From the NCBI RefSeq assembly GCF_020524885.1, contig NZ_JAIVKJ010000005.1, positions 1 to 64,000 on the forward strand: a DNA stretch of 64,000 bases. Reading direction: 5' to 3'. Positions 28,641 to 37,559 of the stretch are shown here, piece after piece (positions within the stretch are counted from its first letter, which is position 1; each line of letters begins with the position of its first letter). The notes beneath the pieces were generated by a model. The model ran no database searches and was not told where the DNA came from. It saw only the letters and a program-made list of their open reading frames with translations. This stretch comes from Microbulbifer elongatus (GTDB lineage: Bacteria > Pseudomonadota > Gammaproteobacteria > Pseudomonadales > Cellvibrionaceae). The position numbers were made by a program, and so were the translations under genes.

Positions 28641-29342
28641 ATGGATTACAAACCGCTCAGTGATTACCCGCGAGATGCGGTAGATCGTCTCCTGAATGTC
28701 ATACATCTATTTCGCGATATTCGTGCTACCAGTGAGTGGCAGTACGATGTGCTGCTTAAGCGTTCGCGACTTTCGACCCTTTCACCCGGCGAGGCCCTGT
28801 TGCATACCGGTGATGTGGATCAGTGGGTGTATTTCCTGCTGCGTGGTGAATTGCATGTGCATGTGGACGATGAGGCGGCAGCGCGTGAAGAGCGCCCGCT
28901 GGCTGTTATTCGTCCAGGCGAGGTTTTCGGGGATCTGTCCATGCTACTGGCAGAGCCGCGCAGTGCCACTATTGTGGCCGCGCCAGTCGGGCAGGAAATC
29001 CAGGTGCTGGCGGTGGACTGTACCCTGTTTGGTGACCTGGAGGACTTCTCTCTGCTGCACCTGCCAACCAAGCTGGTGTTCTATCGCAATATGGTGCACT
29101 CCCTGCGCTGGAAGCTCGAGGTGTATCGCTCCAAGTACCCGAACCACGAGCTGGCTAACAGTCACCGTCGGCTGAAGCTGTACACCGGGCCCAAAAACAG
29201 TAAGGAAGAATTGGTGGCGCTGGCGGGGCAGGCCAAGGACCTCGCCCGGATTCTGCTGGACTGGAACGCGGAATTTGGCAGTGGCCAGCTTGCGGCCGAA
29301 GAGTCCGATATGACGAATTTTCTCGAGTCGATACTGTCATAA
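28641..29342 (+). CDS. Cyclic-nucleotide-binding domain protein without HTH
   Basis: A 233-aa soluble protein. Residues ~30-150 form a CRP-type cNMP-binding beta-roll: LSPGEALLHTGDVDQWVYFLLRGEL, then the phosphate-binding cassette-like GEVFGDLSMLLAEPRSATIVA. The C-terminal ~80 residues are helical but show no CRP/FNR helix-turn-helix, so it is probably not a DNA-binding regulator. It may be an adaptor or sensor. Conserved glycines and the Arg of the cassette (PRSAT) are present, so ligand binding is plausible. Confidence 0.75.
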   Translation: MDYKPLSDYPRDAVDRLLNVIHLFRDIRATSEWQYDVLLKRSRLSTLSPGEALLHTGDVDQWVYFLLRGELHVHVDDEAAAREERPLAVIRPGEVFGDLSMLLAEPRSATIVAAPVGQEIQVLAVDCTLFGDLEDFSLLHLPTKLVFYRNMVHSLRWKLEVYRSKYPNHELANSHRRLKLYTGPKNSKEELVALAGQAKDLARILLDWNAEFGSGQLAAEESDMTNFLESILS

Positions 29343-29748
29343 ACCGACCTTGAACCATTCCTGGTTCGCACCTGAGCCCATTACTACGGGCGCACTTTCA
29401 TACCTTATTCGCCCGACCTCCGTCGTCGGGCATTTGTGTCTCCCTCTACATTAACCTTGCCGCCGCGGTCGACTTCAGTTCTTTTAATCGTTCTTTTCTC
29501 CGGCTGGTCCGGCTTTTTAGCCACCCGAGAACCCCATCTTGTGGGTAAATACACTTCTCGCCATTTCCTTTGAGATATCTCAATTCCTGTTTATAGCGCT
29601 CTGGTAGCCTATGGATTTCGCAATCCGGCAGCTTTCGCCAATGTGCAGTAATCTTATTACGCATAAAATGCGTACACTTTCCAACCGCTGATGAGGCCAG
29701 GACGGCCTCAATCCGACTATCTCCCGAATACACAGGAATACTGCAGGT
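29343..29748. other. Intergenic region, 406 bp
   Basis: It holds a GC-rich hairpin at 29411-29431 (GCCCGAC/GTCGGGC, weak T tract) that may end the cNMP-protein transcript. A minus-strand frame encoding up to 138 aa (29446-29862) overlaps the start of the pump gene, has no good ribosome-binding site and matches no family I know. A 72-aa subset (29446-29664) is the only part that could be real. Confidence 0.4.
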
Positions 29749-30987
29749 ATGAACCTTCTGTTTGCCTTCTGGCGGCAGCGCAACTACCGAGTCGCTGCGA
29801 TTGTTACTGTCCTTGCTGTTTTGTGGCTGCTGAGCGGCTTGCTCACAGGCGGTGACAAACATCTGCCCGAGAAAACACCCGGTGCAGGGGCGAAGCGACC
29901 GACTGCCGAGGCGATTACCGTCAAGGCGCGCCGCTTGGAAGCCCAGCCGTATGTCACCCGGGTGGTGGTAAATAGTCGTACCGAGGCAAATCGCAGTGTA
30001 CAGGTGCGGGCCGAGCTGGACGGCGTGATAGCGGCGCTACCGGTTGAAGAGGGCCAGCGCGTATCGGCGGGCGATGTAATCTGTGAGATTGCCGCGGAGG
30101 ACCGCCCGGAAAAACTGGAGCGCGCGCGAGTGAGCTTGCGCAAAGCAGAGCTGGACTATGCCGGCGCACAGAAGCTGAAGGGGCGTGGGCTGCAGTCCGA
30201 GGCGGCAATGGCGCAACAGGAGGTAGCACGTGCCACTGCCCGCGCAGAACTGAAGCGGGCCCAGGTGGATGTGAAGAACCTAAAGATCCGGGCGCCTTAT
30301 GATGGTCTGGTCAACAGCCGGGCGGTGGAACTAGGGGATTTCATCCGCCGCGGTGAGGAGTGCGCAACGGTGTTGGATCTCGACCCCATGCTGATCGTGG
30401 GTGAGGTATCTGAATCACAAGTCGGCAGCCTGCAGCCCGGCGGGCCAGCCAGCGCGCAGTTGCAGAAGGGACAGTTGTTGGATGGGCTGTTGCGCTATGT
30501 GAGCCAGCAGGCTCACCCCACCACCCGCGCTTATCGCGTTGAAGTCGCTGTGCCGAACACGAATGGTGCGCTGCGCAGCGGTCTCAGCGCGCGTATGGCG
30601 CTACCTACCGGAGAAGTACTCGCGCACAGGATCAATGCCTCGCTGCTGACCCTGGATGACCAGGGCCAGTTGGGTCTGCGCACCCTGGACGAAGAGCACC
30701 GGGTACGGTTTGTGAATGTACAGCTCGTCAGCGATGAAAATGAGGGTGTCTGGGTTGCCGGCCTGCCAGCGCGTCCCTTACTGATTACGGTGGGGCAGGA
30801 GTACGTAACCGAAGGCGAGCAGGTTGCAGTGGAAATTGAAGAGTCTGCAGGCGATCTGCCGGCGCCGGTGTCCAGCAACGGTGCTGCGAACTCGGCAGAT
30901 GCGCTCTCCGGCGCGAAGCTGCCCGAGTCCGCCGCAGATATCGCGGCACAACGTTCTGAACCCTTGTCACAGGAGCCTCAGCAATGA
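29749..30987 (+). CDS. RND efflux membrane fusion protein
   Basis: A 412-aa periplasmic adaptor (HlyD/AcrA family). An N-terminal hydrophobic anchor (residues 16-33) is followed by a barrel-sandwich/lipoyl half-motif (VRAELDGVIAALPVEEGQRVSAGDVI), a short alpha-helical hairpin (~118-180), the second lipoyl half (LKIRAPYDGLVNSRAVELGDFIRRGE) and a beta-barrel domain. The C-terminal ~45 residues are Ala/Ser/Glu-rich and variable. It links the RND pump to an outer-membrane channel, which must be encoded elsewhere. Its stop overlaps the pump start (ATGA), showing translational coupling. Confidence 0.9.
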   Translation: MNLLFAFWRQRNYRVAAIVTVLAVLWLLSGLLTGGDKHLPEKTPGAGAKRPTAEAITVKARRLEAQPYVTRVVVNSRTEANRSVQVRAELDGVIAALPVEEGQRVSAGDVICEIAAEDRPEKLERARVSLRKAELDYAGAQKLKGRGLQSEAAMAQQEVARATARAELKRAQVDVKNLKIRAPYDGLVNSRAVELGDFIRRGEECATVLDLDPMLIVGEVSESQVGSLQPGGPASAQLQKGQLLDGLLRYVSQQAHPTTRAYRVEVAVPNTNGALRSGLSARMALPTGEVLAHRINASLLTLDDQGQLGLRTLDEEHRVRFVNVQLVSDENEGVWVAGLPARPLLITVGQEYVTEGEQVAVEIEESAGDLPAPVSSNGAANSADALSGAKLPESAADIAAQRSEPLSQEPQQ

Positions 30988-33900
30988 TGCTGCTGGATAG
31001 TGCGGTAAGCCGTTTTCGCAGTAGCATCAGCCTGATGCTGTTGATTGTTATCGTGGGTATCGCTGCTCGCGGCGCAATGACGGTAGAGTCGACCCCGGCG
31101 GTCGATCCTCCGATCGTGATCGTGCAGGTGATGCACGACGGAATTTCCCCGGAGGATGGGGTGCGGCTGCTGGTTCGTCCACTGGAGCAGGAGATTCGCC
31201 CGCTCGAGGGCGTGGAAGAGGTCATGGCGACGGCGCGGGAGTCACTGGTGTATCTGGTGATCGAGTTCGACTCCTCGGTGAGTATCGACCTGGCCGTTGA
31301 CGAAGTGCGTAATGCCGTGGATCGGGCCAAGGCGAAGCTGCCGCAAGATGCGGAAGAGCCGGTGGTGGAGGAAGCGTCGGCACAGCCGGCCCCTTCCATT
31401 GTCGTGACGCTCACTAGTGAGGGCGCCAGTGAGCGCGAACTGCTGCGCAGCGCGCAAATGCTCAAGCGCAAGATCGAAAACGTCGGCGAAGTACTGAGTG
31501 CGGAGATCAGTGGCAATCGGGAAGAGGTGGTGGAAGCCATCATCGATCCCGTACGGCTGGAGCACTATCAGGTCACCAGTGGTGAACTGGTCAATGCGGT
31601 ACTGGGTAACAACCTGCTGATTCCTGCCGGTGAAATGGATGTCAGTAAGGGGCGCTTTTCCGTAAAGGTTCCGGGACTCATTGAGTCGGCGGAAGACGTG
31701 TACCAGATTCCGCTCAAGCAGTCCGAAAATGGTGTCGTCACCCTCGGGCAGGTAACCGATATCCGACGCACCTTTAAAGATGCCACCAGTTACACCAGTG
31801 TGAATGGTCGACAGGGGCTTTCCATCAGTGTGGAAAAACGCACCGGCGCGAGCTCCGTGGACCTGGCGGACAAGGTGCGCGCGGCAGTAAACGCCGAGCG
31901 CGAATTTCTGCCGCGGGGAGTCGAAGTGGACTTCGTCTTTGACCAGTCCAACTGGGCGCGCGATATGGTCAGTGAAATGGAGGGCAATATCCTTACCGCC
32001 ATGTTGCTGGTGATGATCATCGTGGTCTCGGCCCTTGGTTTCCGCTCAGGGATACTGGTTGGCCTGGGAATCCCATTTTCGCTGCTATTCGGCACGATCA
32101 TTACCTGGCTTCTTGGCTACACCTTCAACTTTATGGTGATGTTCGGCATGTTGCTGGCACTGGGCATGTTGATCGATGGGTCCATCGTCATCACCGAATA
32201 TGCCGATCGTAAAATGGCCGAGGGCCTGTCTGCGCGGGCAGCCTACGGTATCGCAGTGCGGCGTATGTTCTGGCCGGTTGTCGCTTCCACCGCCACTACC
32301 ATGGCTGCCTTTTTGCCAATCATCTTCTGGCCCGGGGTGGTGGGCGACTTTATGCGGTACCTGCCGGTGACCGTGTTTACCGTGCTGGCAGGATCCCTGG
32401 TTTACGCATTGTTTTTTGCCCCCGTACTTGGCTCTTTATTCGGCAAGAGCCAGTTGGACCTTTCTACACAGCATTACCTCAAGCAGCTTGAGCAGGGTAA
32501 GCCTGAGGAGCTGCGGGGCATTACCGGTTTTTATGCCCGGATGCTGGCCCCTGTGGTGCGCCACCCGTTTGCCTCCTTCGCGAGTACCATTGCGGTTTTG
32601 ATCGCCATCTTTATTGCATATGGCAAGTTCAATCCCGGGGTGGAGTTTTTTACCGAAACCGAAGAGCAGTACGGCAATGTGGAGGTGCGGGCCCAGGGCA
32701 ACTTGTCGCTGGAAGAAAAGCGTGTGCTGGTGACTCAGGTAGAAGCCGCGGTGATGGAGGTACCGGAGGTACGGCTGGTTTATACCGCAATCGGTTCCGG
32801 CGGCATTTCCGGTCGCCAGGAAAAGGCGCCGGATCAGATCGCCAATCTTTTGGTAGAGCTGCATCCCACGGAGCTACGGGAGAGAAAGAGCCGGGATATT
32901 TTCGCGGATATTCGCCAGCGTACCGGGCACTTCGCCGGGATCAAGACCAGTGCCAACCCGTATGAAGGAGGGCCTCCTGTAGGCAAAGACATTGTACTGG
33001 AACTGCGCAGCCGCAATTACGATCGCCTGCTGGCGGAAAACTGGCGTCTTCACCGGGCACTGGAGAGTGAATTTGAAGGCGTGCGAGATATTGTCAATAC
33101 AGCGCCGTTACCTGGTATTGAGTGGGAGGTGACCGTCGACCGCGCCAAGGCAGCTCTCTACGGAGCGGATCTCACCGGCGTCGGACGCGCAGTACAGCTG
33201 GTAACCAACGGTGTGTTGATGGCGAAATACCGTCCGGACGACTCCGACGAAGAAGTGGATATCCGTATTCGTTATCCGGATTCCGCTCGCGGTATCACCG
33301 CGCTGGAAGCTCTGAAAGTAAATACCACCGGCGGTGCGGTGCCTGTCAGCAGCTTTGTTACCACCGTAGCCGCGCCAAAGGTGGACAAGATCGAGCGTAT
33401 CGATGGTATCACCCGCATGCAGATCAAGGCGGATGTGGAAGACGGGGTACTGGCCGATGACAAAGTGCGTGAGATCCGTCGATGGCTGGAAGAGCACCCG
33501 CTGGACGATGAGGTGGAGCTGCTGTATCGAGGTGCTGACGAGGATCAGAATGAATCTCTGGTGTTCCTGCAGACTGCTTTTTCTCTGGCGTTGTTTTTGA
33601 TGTTCATCCTGCTGGTAACCCAGTTCAACAGCTTTTATCAGTCCGCGCTGATTCTGTCTTCGGTGGTTATGTCCACCGCCGGGGTAATGCTGGGGTTGAC
33701 CCTAACCCAGAGCACTTTCAGTGTGATTATGACTGGTGTCGGTATCGTGGCGCTGGCGGGAATTGTGGTGAACAACAATATCGTGTTGATCGATACCTAC
33801 AACTATGTGCGCAAGTCTGAGCCGGAACTGGCGCCCGGCGAGGCAGCGGTCAAGGCGGCGGCGCAGCGCTTGCGCCCTGTATTCCTGACCACCGTCACCA

Positions 33901-34151
33901 CCATTCTCGGCCTGTTGCCTCTTGCGCTGGGGGTGAGTGTGGATATGGTCGGAAGGGATGTGGTCGTCAATGGTGTAATCGCGTCATTCTGGGTCAAGCT
34001 GGCAAGCGCCATTGTGTATGGCTTGAGCTTCTCTACCCTGCTGACTTTGATTGTGACACCGGTGATGCTGGTTCTGCCCTCCACGTTGCGTGATCTGATT
34101 AAAGGGGTGATCCCGGTAATCCTGGGCAAACTCCGGCCGCGTGACAGCTAA
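30984..34151 (+). CDS. RND-family efflux pump, inner-membrane permease
   Basis: A 1055-aa proton-driven exporter of the AcrB/HAE1 superfamily. Twelve transmembrane helices are arranged as 1+5 and 1+5 around two large periplasmic loops. A GMLLALGMLIDGSIVITEYADRK segment (TM4) carries the acidic residue of the proton relay, and the second repeat has VGIVALAGIVVNNNIVLIDTYN. Substrate cannot be read from sequence; the shortened family motifs resemble the broad HAE-1/HME-like cluster. No TolC-like gene is adjacent. Terminator at 34176. Confidence 0.92.
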   Translation: MMLLDSAVSRFRSSISLMLLIVIVGIAARGAMTVESTPAVDPPIVIVQVMHDGISPEDGVRLLVRPLEQEIRPLEGVEEVMATARESLVYLVIEFDSSVSIDLAVDEVRNAVDRAKAKLPQDAEEPVVEEASAQPAPSIVVTLTSEGASERELLRSAQMLKRKIENVGEVLSAEISGNREEVVEAIIDPVRLEHYQVTSGELVNAVLGNNLLIPAGEMDVSKGRFSVKVPGLIESAEDVYQIPLKQSENGVVTLGQVTDIRRTFKDATSYTSVNGRQGLSISVEKRTGASSVDLADKVRAAVNAEREFLPRGVEVDFVFDQSNWARDMVSEMEGNILTAMLLVMIIVVSALGFRSGILVGLGIPFSLLFGTIITWLLGYTFNFMVMFGMLLALGMLIDGSIVITEYADRKMAEGLSARAAYGIAVRRMFWPVVASTATTMAAFLPIIFWPGVVGDFMRYLPVTVFTVLAGSLVYALFFAPVLGSLFGKSQLDLSTQHYLKQLEQGKPEELRGITGFYARMLAPVVRHPFASFASTIAVLIAIFIAYGKFNPGVEFFTETEEQYGNVEVRAQGNLSLEEKRVLVTQVEAAVMEVPEVRLVYTAIGSGGISGRQEKAPDQIANLLVELHPTELRERKSRDIFADIRQRTGHFAGIKTSANPYEGGPPVGKDIVLELRSRNYDRLLAENWRLHRALESEFEGVRDIVNTAPLPGIEWEVTVDRAKAALYGADLTGVGRAVQLVTNGVLMAKYRPDDSDEEVDIRIRYPDSARGITALEALKVNTTGGAVPVSSFVTTVAAPKVDKIERIDGITRMQIKADVEDGVLADDKVREIRRWLEEHPLDDEVELLYRGADEDQNESLVFLQTAFSLALFLMFILLVTQFNSFYQSALILSSVVMSTAGVMLGLTLTQSTFSVIMTGVGIVALAGIVVNNNIVLIDTYNYVRKSEPELAPGEAAVKAAAQRLRPVFLTTVTTILGLLPLALGVSVDMVGRDVVVNGVIASFWVKLASAIVYGLSFSTLLTLIVTPVMLVLPSTLRDLIKGVIPVILGKLRPRDS

Positions 34152-34175
34152 ACCAATTGCGGTATGCAAAAAGAA

Positions 34176-34199
34176 AAAACCCCGGCGAGCCGGGGTTTT
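34176..34199. terminator. Bidirectional terminator
   Basis: AAAACCCCGGC and GCCGGGGTTTT pair in an 11-bp stem with a GA loop, flanked by A and T runs. It serves both the RND gene and the convergent lysine/alanine-rich gene. Confidence 0.9.
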
Positions 34200-34226
34200 T
34201 TCGTTCCATGTGCCAGAAATGACAGC

Positions 34227-35090
34227 TTAGGATTTTGCCTTCGGCGGACGACCGCGACGCGCGGGAGCCTTCTTGGCGGCAGCGGACTTGGCCGGACGAC
34301 CAGGCTTTTTCTTGGCTGCAGCAGACTTGGCTGGGCGGCCCGGCTTCTTCGCTGCAGTTTTAGCGGCAGCTTTCTTGGCTGGGCGGCCTGGCTTCTTCTT
34401 GGCACCAGCTTTCGCCTTAGCCTTAGCTTTGGCAGTAGCCTTTTTGGCTTTTTCAGCAGCCTTTTTCTTTGCAGCAGCGGCTTTTTGCTTCTCAGCAGCG
34501 GCTTTTTTCTTGGCAGCAGCGGCAGCCTTCTTCTTGGCAGCAGCGGCTTTTTTCTTGGCAGCGGCAGCGGCTTTCTTGGCAGCAGCGGCAGCTTTCTTCT
34601 TGTCCGCAGCGGCCTTCTTCTTGGCAGCAGCAGCAGCTTTCTTCTTGGCAGCAGCGGCCTTCTTCTTCTCAGCAGCAGCCAGCTTCTTGGTGATGGCGGC
34701 TTCTTCTTTGGCTACGGCTTTGGCTACTTTAGTGGCCAGCGCGTTGTCGGAGCTGATTGCGGACAGCTTGGCTTTGGCGTCGGTAGCAGCGGCTTTGGCG
34801 GCAGCAGCGGCTTTCTTGGCAGCGCTAGCGGCGGTTTGAGCAGCTTTCAGTTGCTTCTGCTGAGCGGCAGATTTCTTTTTCGCGCGGGCGGCTTTTACCT
34901 TGGCGGCGGCAGCCTGTGCTTTTTTGGCAGCTTTGTCAGCTTCTTTGGAAGCCTTGTCAGCTTCCTTTTTAGCGGCGTCTTCCTGAGAGCTGCGAGCTTT
35001 TTCAAGCTGACCTTTCAGAGAGGCGAGCTCCGCTTCTAATTTCGCTACGGCGCTCACTTTGCTGGCAGTGGCTTTTTTACGTGCGGCCAT
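34227..35090 (-). CDS. Histone H1-like, AT-hook nucleoid protein (AlgP-like)
   Basis: A 287-aa protein made mostly of Lys and Ala. Residues 1-60 form a likely coiled coil (VAKLEAELASLKGQLEKA). Residues ~60-220 are a long Ala/Lys repeat (KKKAAAAAKK-type units). The tail holds three KPGRPAK motifs and one RRGRPPK, i.e. four AT-hook cores (GRP) that insert into the AT minor groove. This matches AlgP (AlgR3) of Pseudomonas, an H1-like regulator of alginate genes and chromosome structure. A good GGGAT site precedes the ATG. Exact target genes unknown. Confidence 0.85.
   Translation of the reverse strand: MAARKKATASKVSAVAKLEAELASLKGQLEKARSSQEDAAKKEADKASKEADKAAKKAQAAAAKVKAARAKKKSAAQQKQLKAAQTAASAAKKAAAAAKAAATDAKAKLSAISSDNALATKVAKAVAKEEAAITKKLAAAEKKKAAAAKKKAAAAAKKKAAADKKKAAAAAKKAAAAAKKKAAAAKKKAAAAAKKKAAAEKQKAAAAKKKAAEKAKKATAKAKAKAKAGAKKKPGRPAKKAAAKTAAKKPGRPAKSAAAKKKPGRPAKSAAAKKAPARRGRPPKAKS
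34440..34690 (-). repeat. Low-complexity Ala/Lys codon repeat
   Basis: Within the H1-like gene the DNA is a run of imperfect repeats of GCTTTCTTCTTGGCAGCAGC-type units. It encodes the KKKAAAA blocks and could expand or contract by slippage. Confidence 0.8.
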
Positions 35091-35213
35091 AAAATATCCC
35101 TGTATCTAAATTTAGTATTTAGGTGTTATTTTGGATGAGTGGAATTCATCGCGCTAATTGCAGCTCATTTATATACTTGAATGCAAGTGTTTTAAGGGTG
35201 TTTTTACTCTCTT

Positions 35214-36119
35214 ATGAATAAAATTAAGGTTTTTTTTACATTTATCGCGTTTTTCTGGTTGTTGCTTTGTGGTTTTGCGGCGATTTACGCGATTGCGAGT
35301 GGCGATGGAAGTAATTCTCCGCTTGCCTGGTGTGGGTTGTTAATTAATGCCTGGGCACTGCCGATATGGATGCTGGTGCGCTATCTGAATCCACAAAAAC
35401 TTAGCGGTGACTTGCGCGAGTCGGGTGCTTTTTTCGGTGTGCTGATTGGATTGGCTATCAGTCTACTGACAGATAGTGAGCGCGGATTGCCGGTTTACCT
35501 CGCAATCTGCAATCTTTTCGTGGTCCTCGTTTATCTGCATCACCTGAGTGCGGTGGGGCATCCTGAAATGCCGGCTTTGGATGAGGTCTTTCCACCATTA
35601 GAGATTTTGGGTGGCGAAAACTGGCGGGCGAGGGCCCTCCGCCACAATAGAGGTCTGAAAAGTCTCGGGGAAGGTGTTGAAGAGGATTGTCAGGAGGGGC
35701 ACCGAGAAAAGGGGATCGAAAAGGGCCTGAGTGGTGTACTCGTAATATTTCTGCGCGGGAGCTATTGCGCAGACAGTCGAAGACAAGTGTGTGAGTTGCG
35801 CGAGCTGATTCCGGAGTTAACGCGCCGTAATATCGGGGTGGTCCTGTTAAGTGCGCAGCCGGCAAGTAAATGGTCTGCTTTCCTTGTCGATGGGTTTCAG
35901 GTCCTGCAGCTGGATGTCACCGGGATGAGCAGCGCACGGTTTGTCGCGCCTTCTGCGGCTCCGATTATTTTGCGCCCCTGGCTGCGAGATGCAGCGCGGC
36001 CCAGTGCCTGGTTACTGGATGGTGAAGGCTATGTGTTGTGGCGAGAGCTGGCTGTGAACTACCGGGTTCTTGCTGGTGTGGAATTGTTGCGCAGCCAATT
36101 GTTTCGCGTTGAGGAATGA
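35214..36119 (+). CDS. Membrane-anchored thioredoxin-fold-like protein
   Basis: A 301-aa protein. Residues 1-110 hold three or four hydrophobic segments; the rest (about 175-301) resembles an AhpC/TSA or thioredoxin-like fold (VLVIFLRGSYCADSRRQVCEL, RRNIGVVLLSAQ, SAWLLDGEGYVLW). At the active-site position the usual CxxC is reduced to a single Cys (YCADS), with a second Cys eight residues on. It may therefore be a one-Cys reductase, or catalytically dead. No strong Shine-Dalgarno is seen before the ATG. A terminator follows at 36148. Confidence 0.6.
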   Translation: MNKIKVFFTFIAFFWLLLCGFAAIYAIASGDGSNSPLAWCGLLINAWALPIWMLVRYLNPQKLSGDLRESGAFFGVLIGLAISLLTDSERGLPVYLAICNLFVVLVYLHHLSAVGHPEMPALDEVFPPLEILGGENWRARALRHNRGLKSLGEGVEEDCQEGHREKGIEKGLSGVLVIFLRGSYCADSRRQVCELRELIPELTRRNIGVVLLSAQPASKWSAFLVDGFQVLQLDVTGMSSARFVAPSAAPIILRPWLRDAARPSAWLLDGEGYVLWRELAVNYRVLAGVELLRSQLFRVEE

Positions 36120-36147
36120 CCTAAGGCTCAATGCGGAGGGACTCACA

Positions 36148-36180
36148 GAGGCGTAGCGGATTGCCGTTACGCCTCTTTTA
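36148..36180 (+). terminator. Rho-independent terminator
   Basis: GAGGCGTAGCGG and CCGTTACGCCTC pair over 12 bp (one wobble) around a 4-nt loop, followed by TTTTA. Confidence 0.8.
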
Positions 36181-36239
36181 TATCTGTCTATGTCAGGGCG
36201 GTATTGTGACGAGGAGTAACCGGTCTAATTATGCCCCAT

Positions 36240-36671
36240 TTACAAAGGGCCGTAGGGCAGGTAGCGGTTGTCAGTATGCTGTCGAATCCACAGCAGTTGT
36301 TCGCGCTGCAGCGGTGATCTGCGTTGACGCAGGGATTTGGCCAGCGGTATCACGGGAGATTCGGCGCCACCCTGCCATTCCGGCAATTGCATTTCTGCCA
36401 GGGTAAAGAAACGGATGAGCGCCCACACCTGGGTGTCATCCCAGTGAGAAGCTTCTTCCAGCCACTGGGGTGCGGGCACACCGGCTAACCAGTTGGCCGC
36501 CTGTATCTCCGGGTCGAGGGATGTCAGATCCGGCGCCGCGACTTCGGACTCGCTTTCGCCCTCCGTATTGCTCAGCGCATCGATGATCCGTCGCAGCAGG
36601 GCGCGGTCAATCTCTGTGCGCGACTGGTCGTTGGAGGCTTGGTTTTCTGGTTCCCAGGCGCCGACACTCAT
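36240..36671 (-). CDS. Conserved hypothetical protein
   Basis: A 143-aa soluble acidic protein. The C-terminal half (WDDTQVWALIRFFTLAEMQLP ... RQHTDNRYLPYGPL) resembles uncharacterised proteins I know from Pseudomonas-type genomes. I start at the ATG at 36671, with GGAG 6 nt upstream; the in-frame codon at 36695 is less likely. No domain of known function is visible. It is convergent with the thioredoxin-like gene and divergent from mgsA. Confidence 0.7.
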   Translation of the reverse strand: MSVGAWEPENQASNDQSRTEIDRALLRRIIDALSNTEGESESEVAAPDLTSLDPEIQAANWLAGVPAPQWLEEASHWDDTQVWALIRFFTLAEMQLPEWQGGAESPVIPLAKSLRQRRSPLQREQLLWIRQHTDNRYLPYGPL

Positions 36672-36921
36672 AATTACTCCTATATAGGCAGGCATGCGAA
36701 TTGATGGCCCGGATTATACCGACCTCTGCCCCGCACTCTACCTCATGATCGCACTGCGATTATTGGGTGGCGGGCGCGAGTCTTGGTGTCACCATCGCCG
36801 CCCGGATGGATGAAGGGCGTGGAATTTAGCATAATCCTCGAGAGTCCCCGTTGGGGCCCGCTTTCAGGGGGCAATAAACAAGGGGTACTGTGAATTTGAC
36901 CAATTTTTGCCTGGGGGCCAC

Positions 36922-37392
36922 GTGGATTACATTGACCAGCCGATTGCCGCGCAAAAGCGTATTGCCCTGGTGGCGCATGACAACCGCAAGACAGCGTTGA
37001 TTGAGTGGTGCCGCAAGCACCGCGCTATTCTCGAACAGCATCAGTTGCTGGGTACTGGCACCACCGGCAGCAAAATAGAAGCGGCTACCGGTATGTCGGT
37101 AGAGCAATTGTTCAGTGGTCCCATGGGTGGTGACCAGCAATTGGGCGCGAAGATTTGTCAGGGCGAGGTGGATATCCTGATCTTCTTCTGGGATCCGTTC
37201 GAGCCCATGCCTCACGACCCGGATGTGAAAGCCCTGTTGCGCATCGCCGCGGTGTGGAATATCCCGGTCGCGTGTAATGCCAGCAGTGCCGATATGATGA
37301 TCCATTCAGAGCTGATGACGCGGAGTTTTCCCCGGGAAGTACCTGACTATCAGGGCTATCTGGCAGCGCGAAAAGGTGAATTAGCTGTATAA
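36922..37392 (+). CDS. mgsA: Methylglyoxal synthase
   Basis: Converts dihydroxyacetone phosphate to methylglyoxal and phosphate, a bypass that relieves sugar-phosphate overload. At 156 aa it matches E. coli MgsA (152). Conserved residues are in place: H19-D20 (LVAHD), the phosphate loop TGTTGS (45-50), SGPMGGDQQ with catalytic Asp71, and His98 (PHDPDVKA). The GTG at 36922, preceded by a GGGGG stretch, gives the family length; a TTG at 36907 would add five residues. Cytosolic, stand-alone. Confidence 0.93.
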   Translation: MDYIDQPIAAQKRIALVAHDNRKTALIEWCRKHRAILEQHQLLGTGTTGSKIEAATGMSVEQLFSGPMGGDQQLGAKICQGEVDILIFFWDPFEPMPHDPDVKALLRIAAVWNIPVACNASSADMMIHSELMTRSFPREVPDYQGYLAARKGELAV

Positions 37393-37559
37393 TTTGTGAC
37401 CTTCTGCTAGGAGGGCGCCCGCTAACCTATTGATTTTAAAGGGGTATATGCGGCGCGCGAACGTTGCACTTGCATTGATGGCAATTTCCCGGCAATCTTC
37501 CCCCCCTGATTAGACCGGTGTGACCGGCGAATTCGAATTAGAAAACAGTACGGTGTTTT

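Noticed and set aside
29446-29862. Minus-strand protein gene of 138 aa
   Set aside because: It overlaps the pump adaptor start on the other strand, lacks a ribosome-binding site and resembles no family.
34164-35039. 291-aa plus-strand gene opposite the H1-like gene
   Set aside because: Its Gly/Ser/Phe/Leu-rich product is the mirror of the Lys/Ala repeat on the other strand; no independent support.
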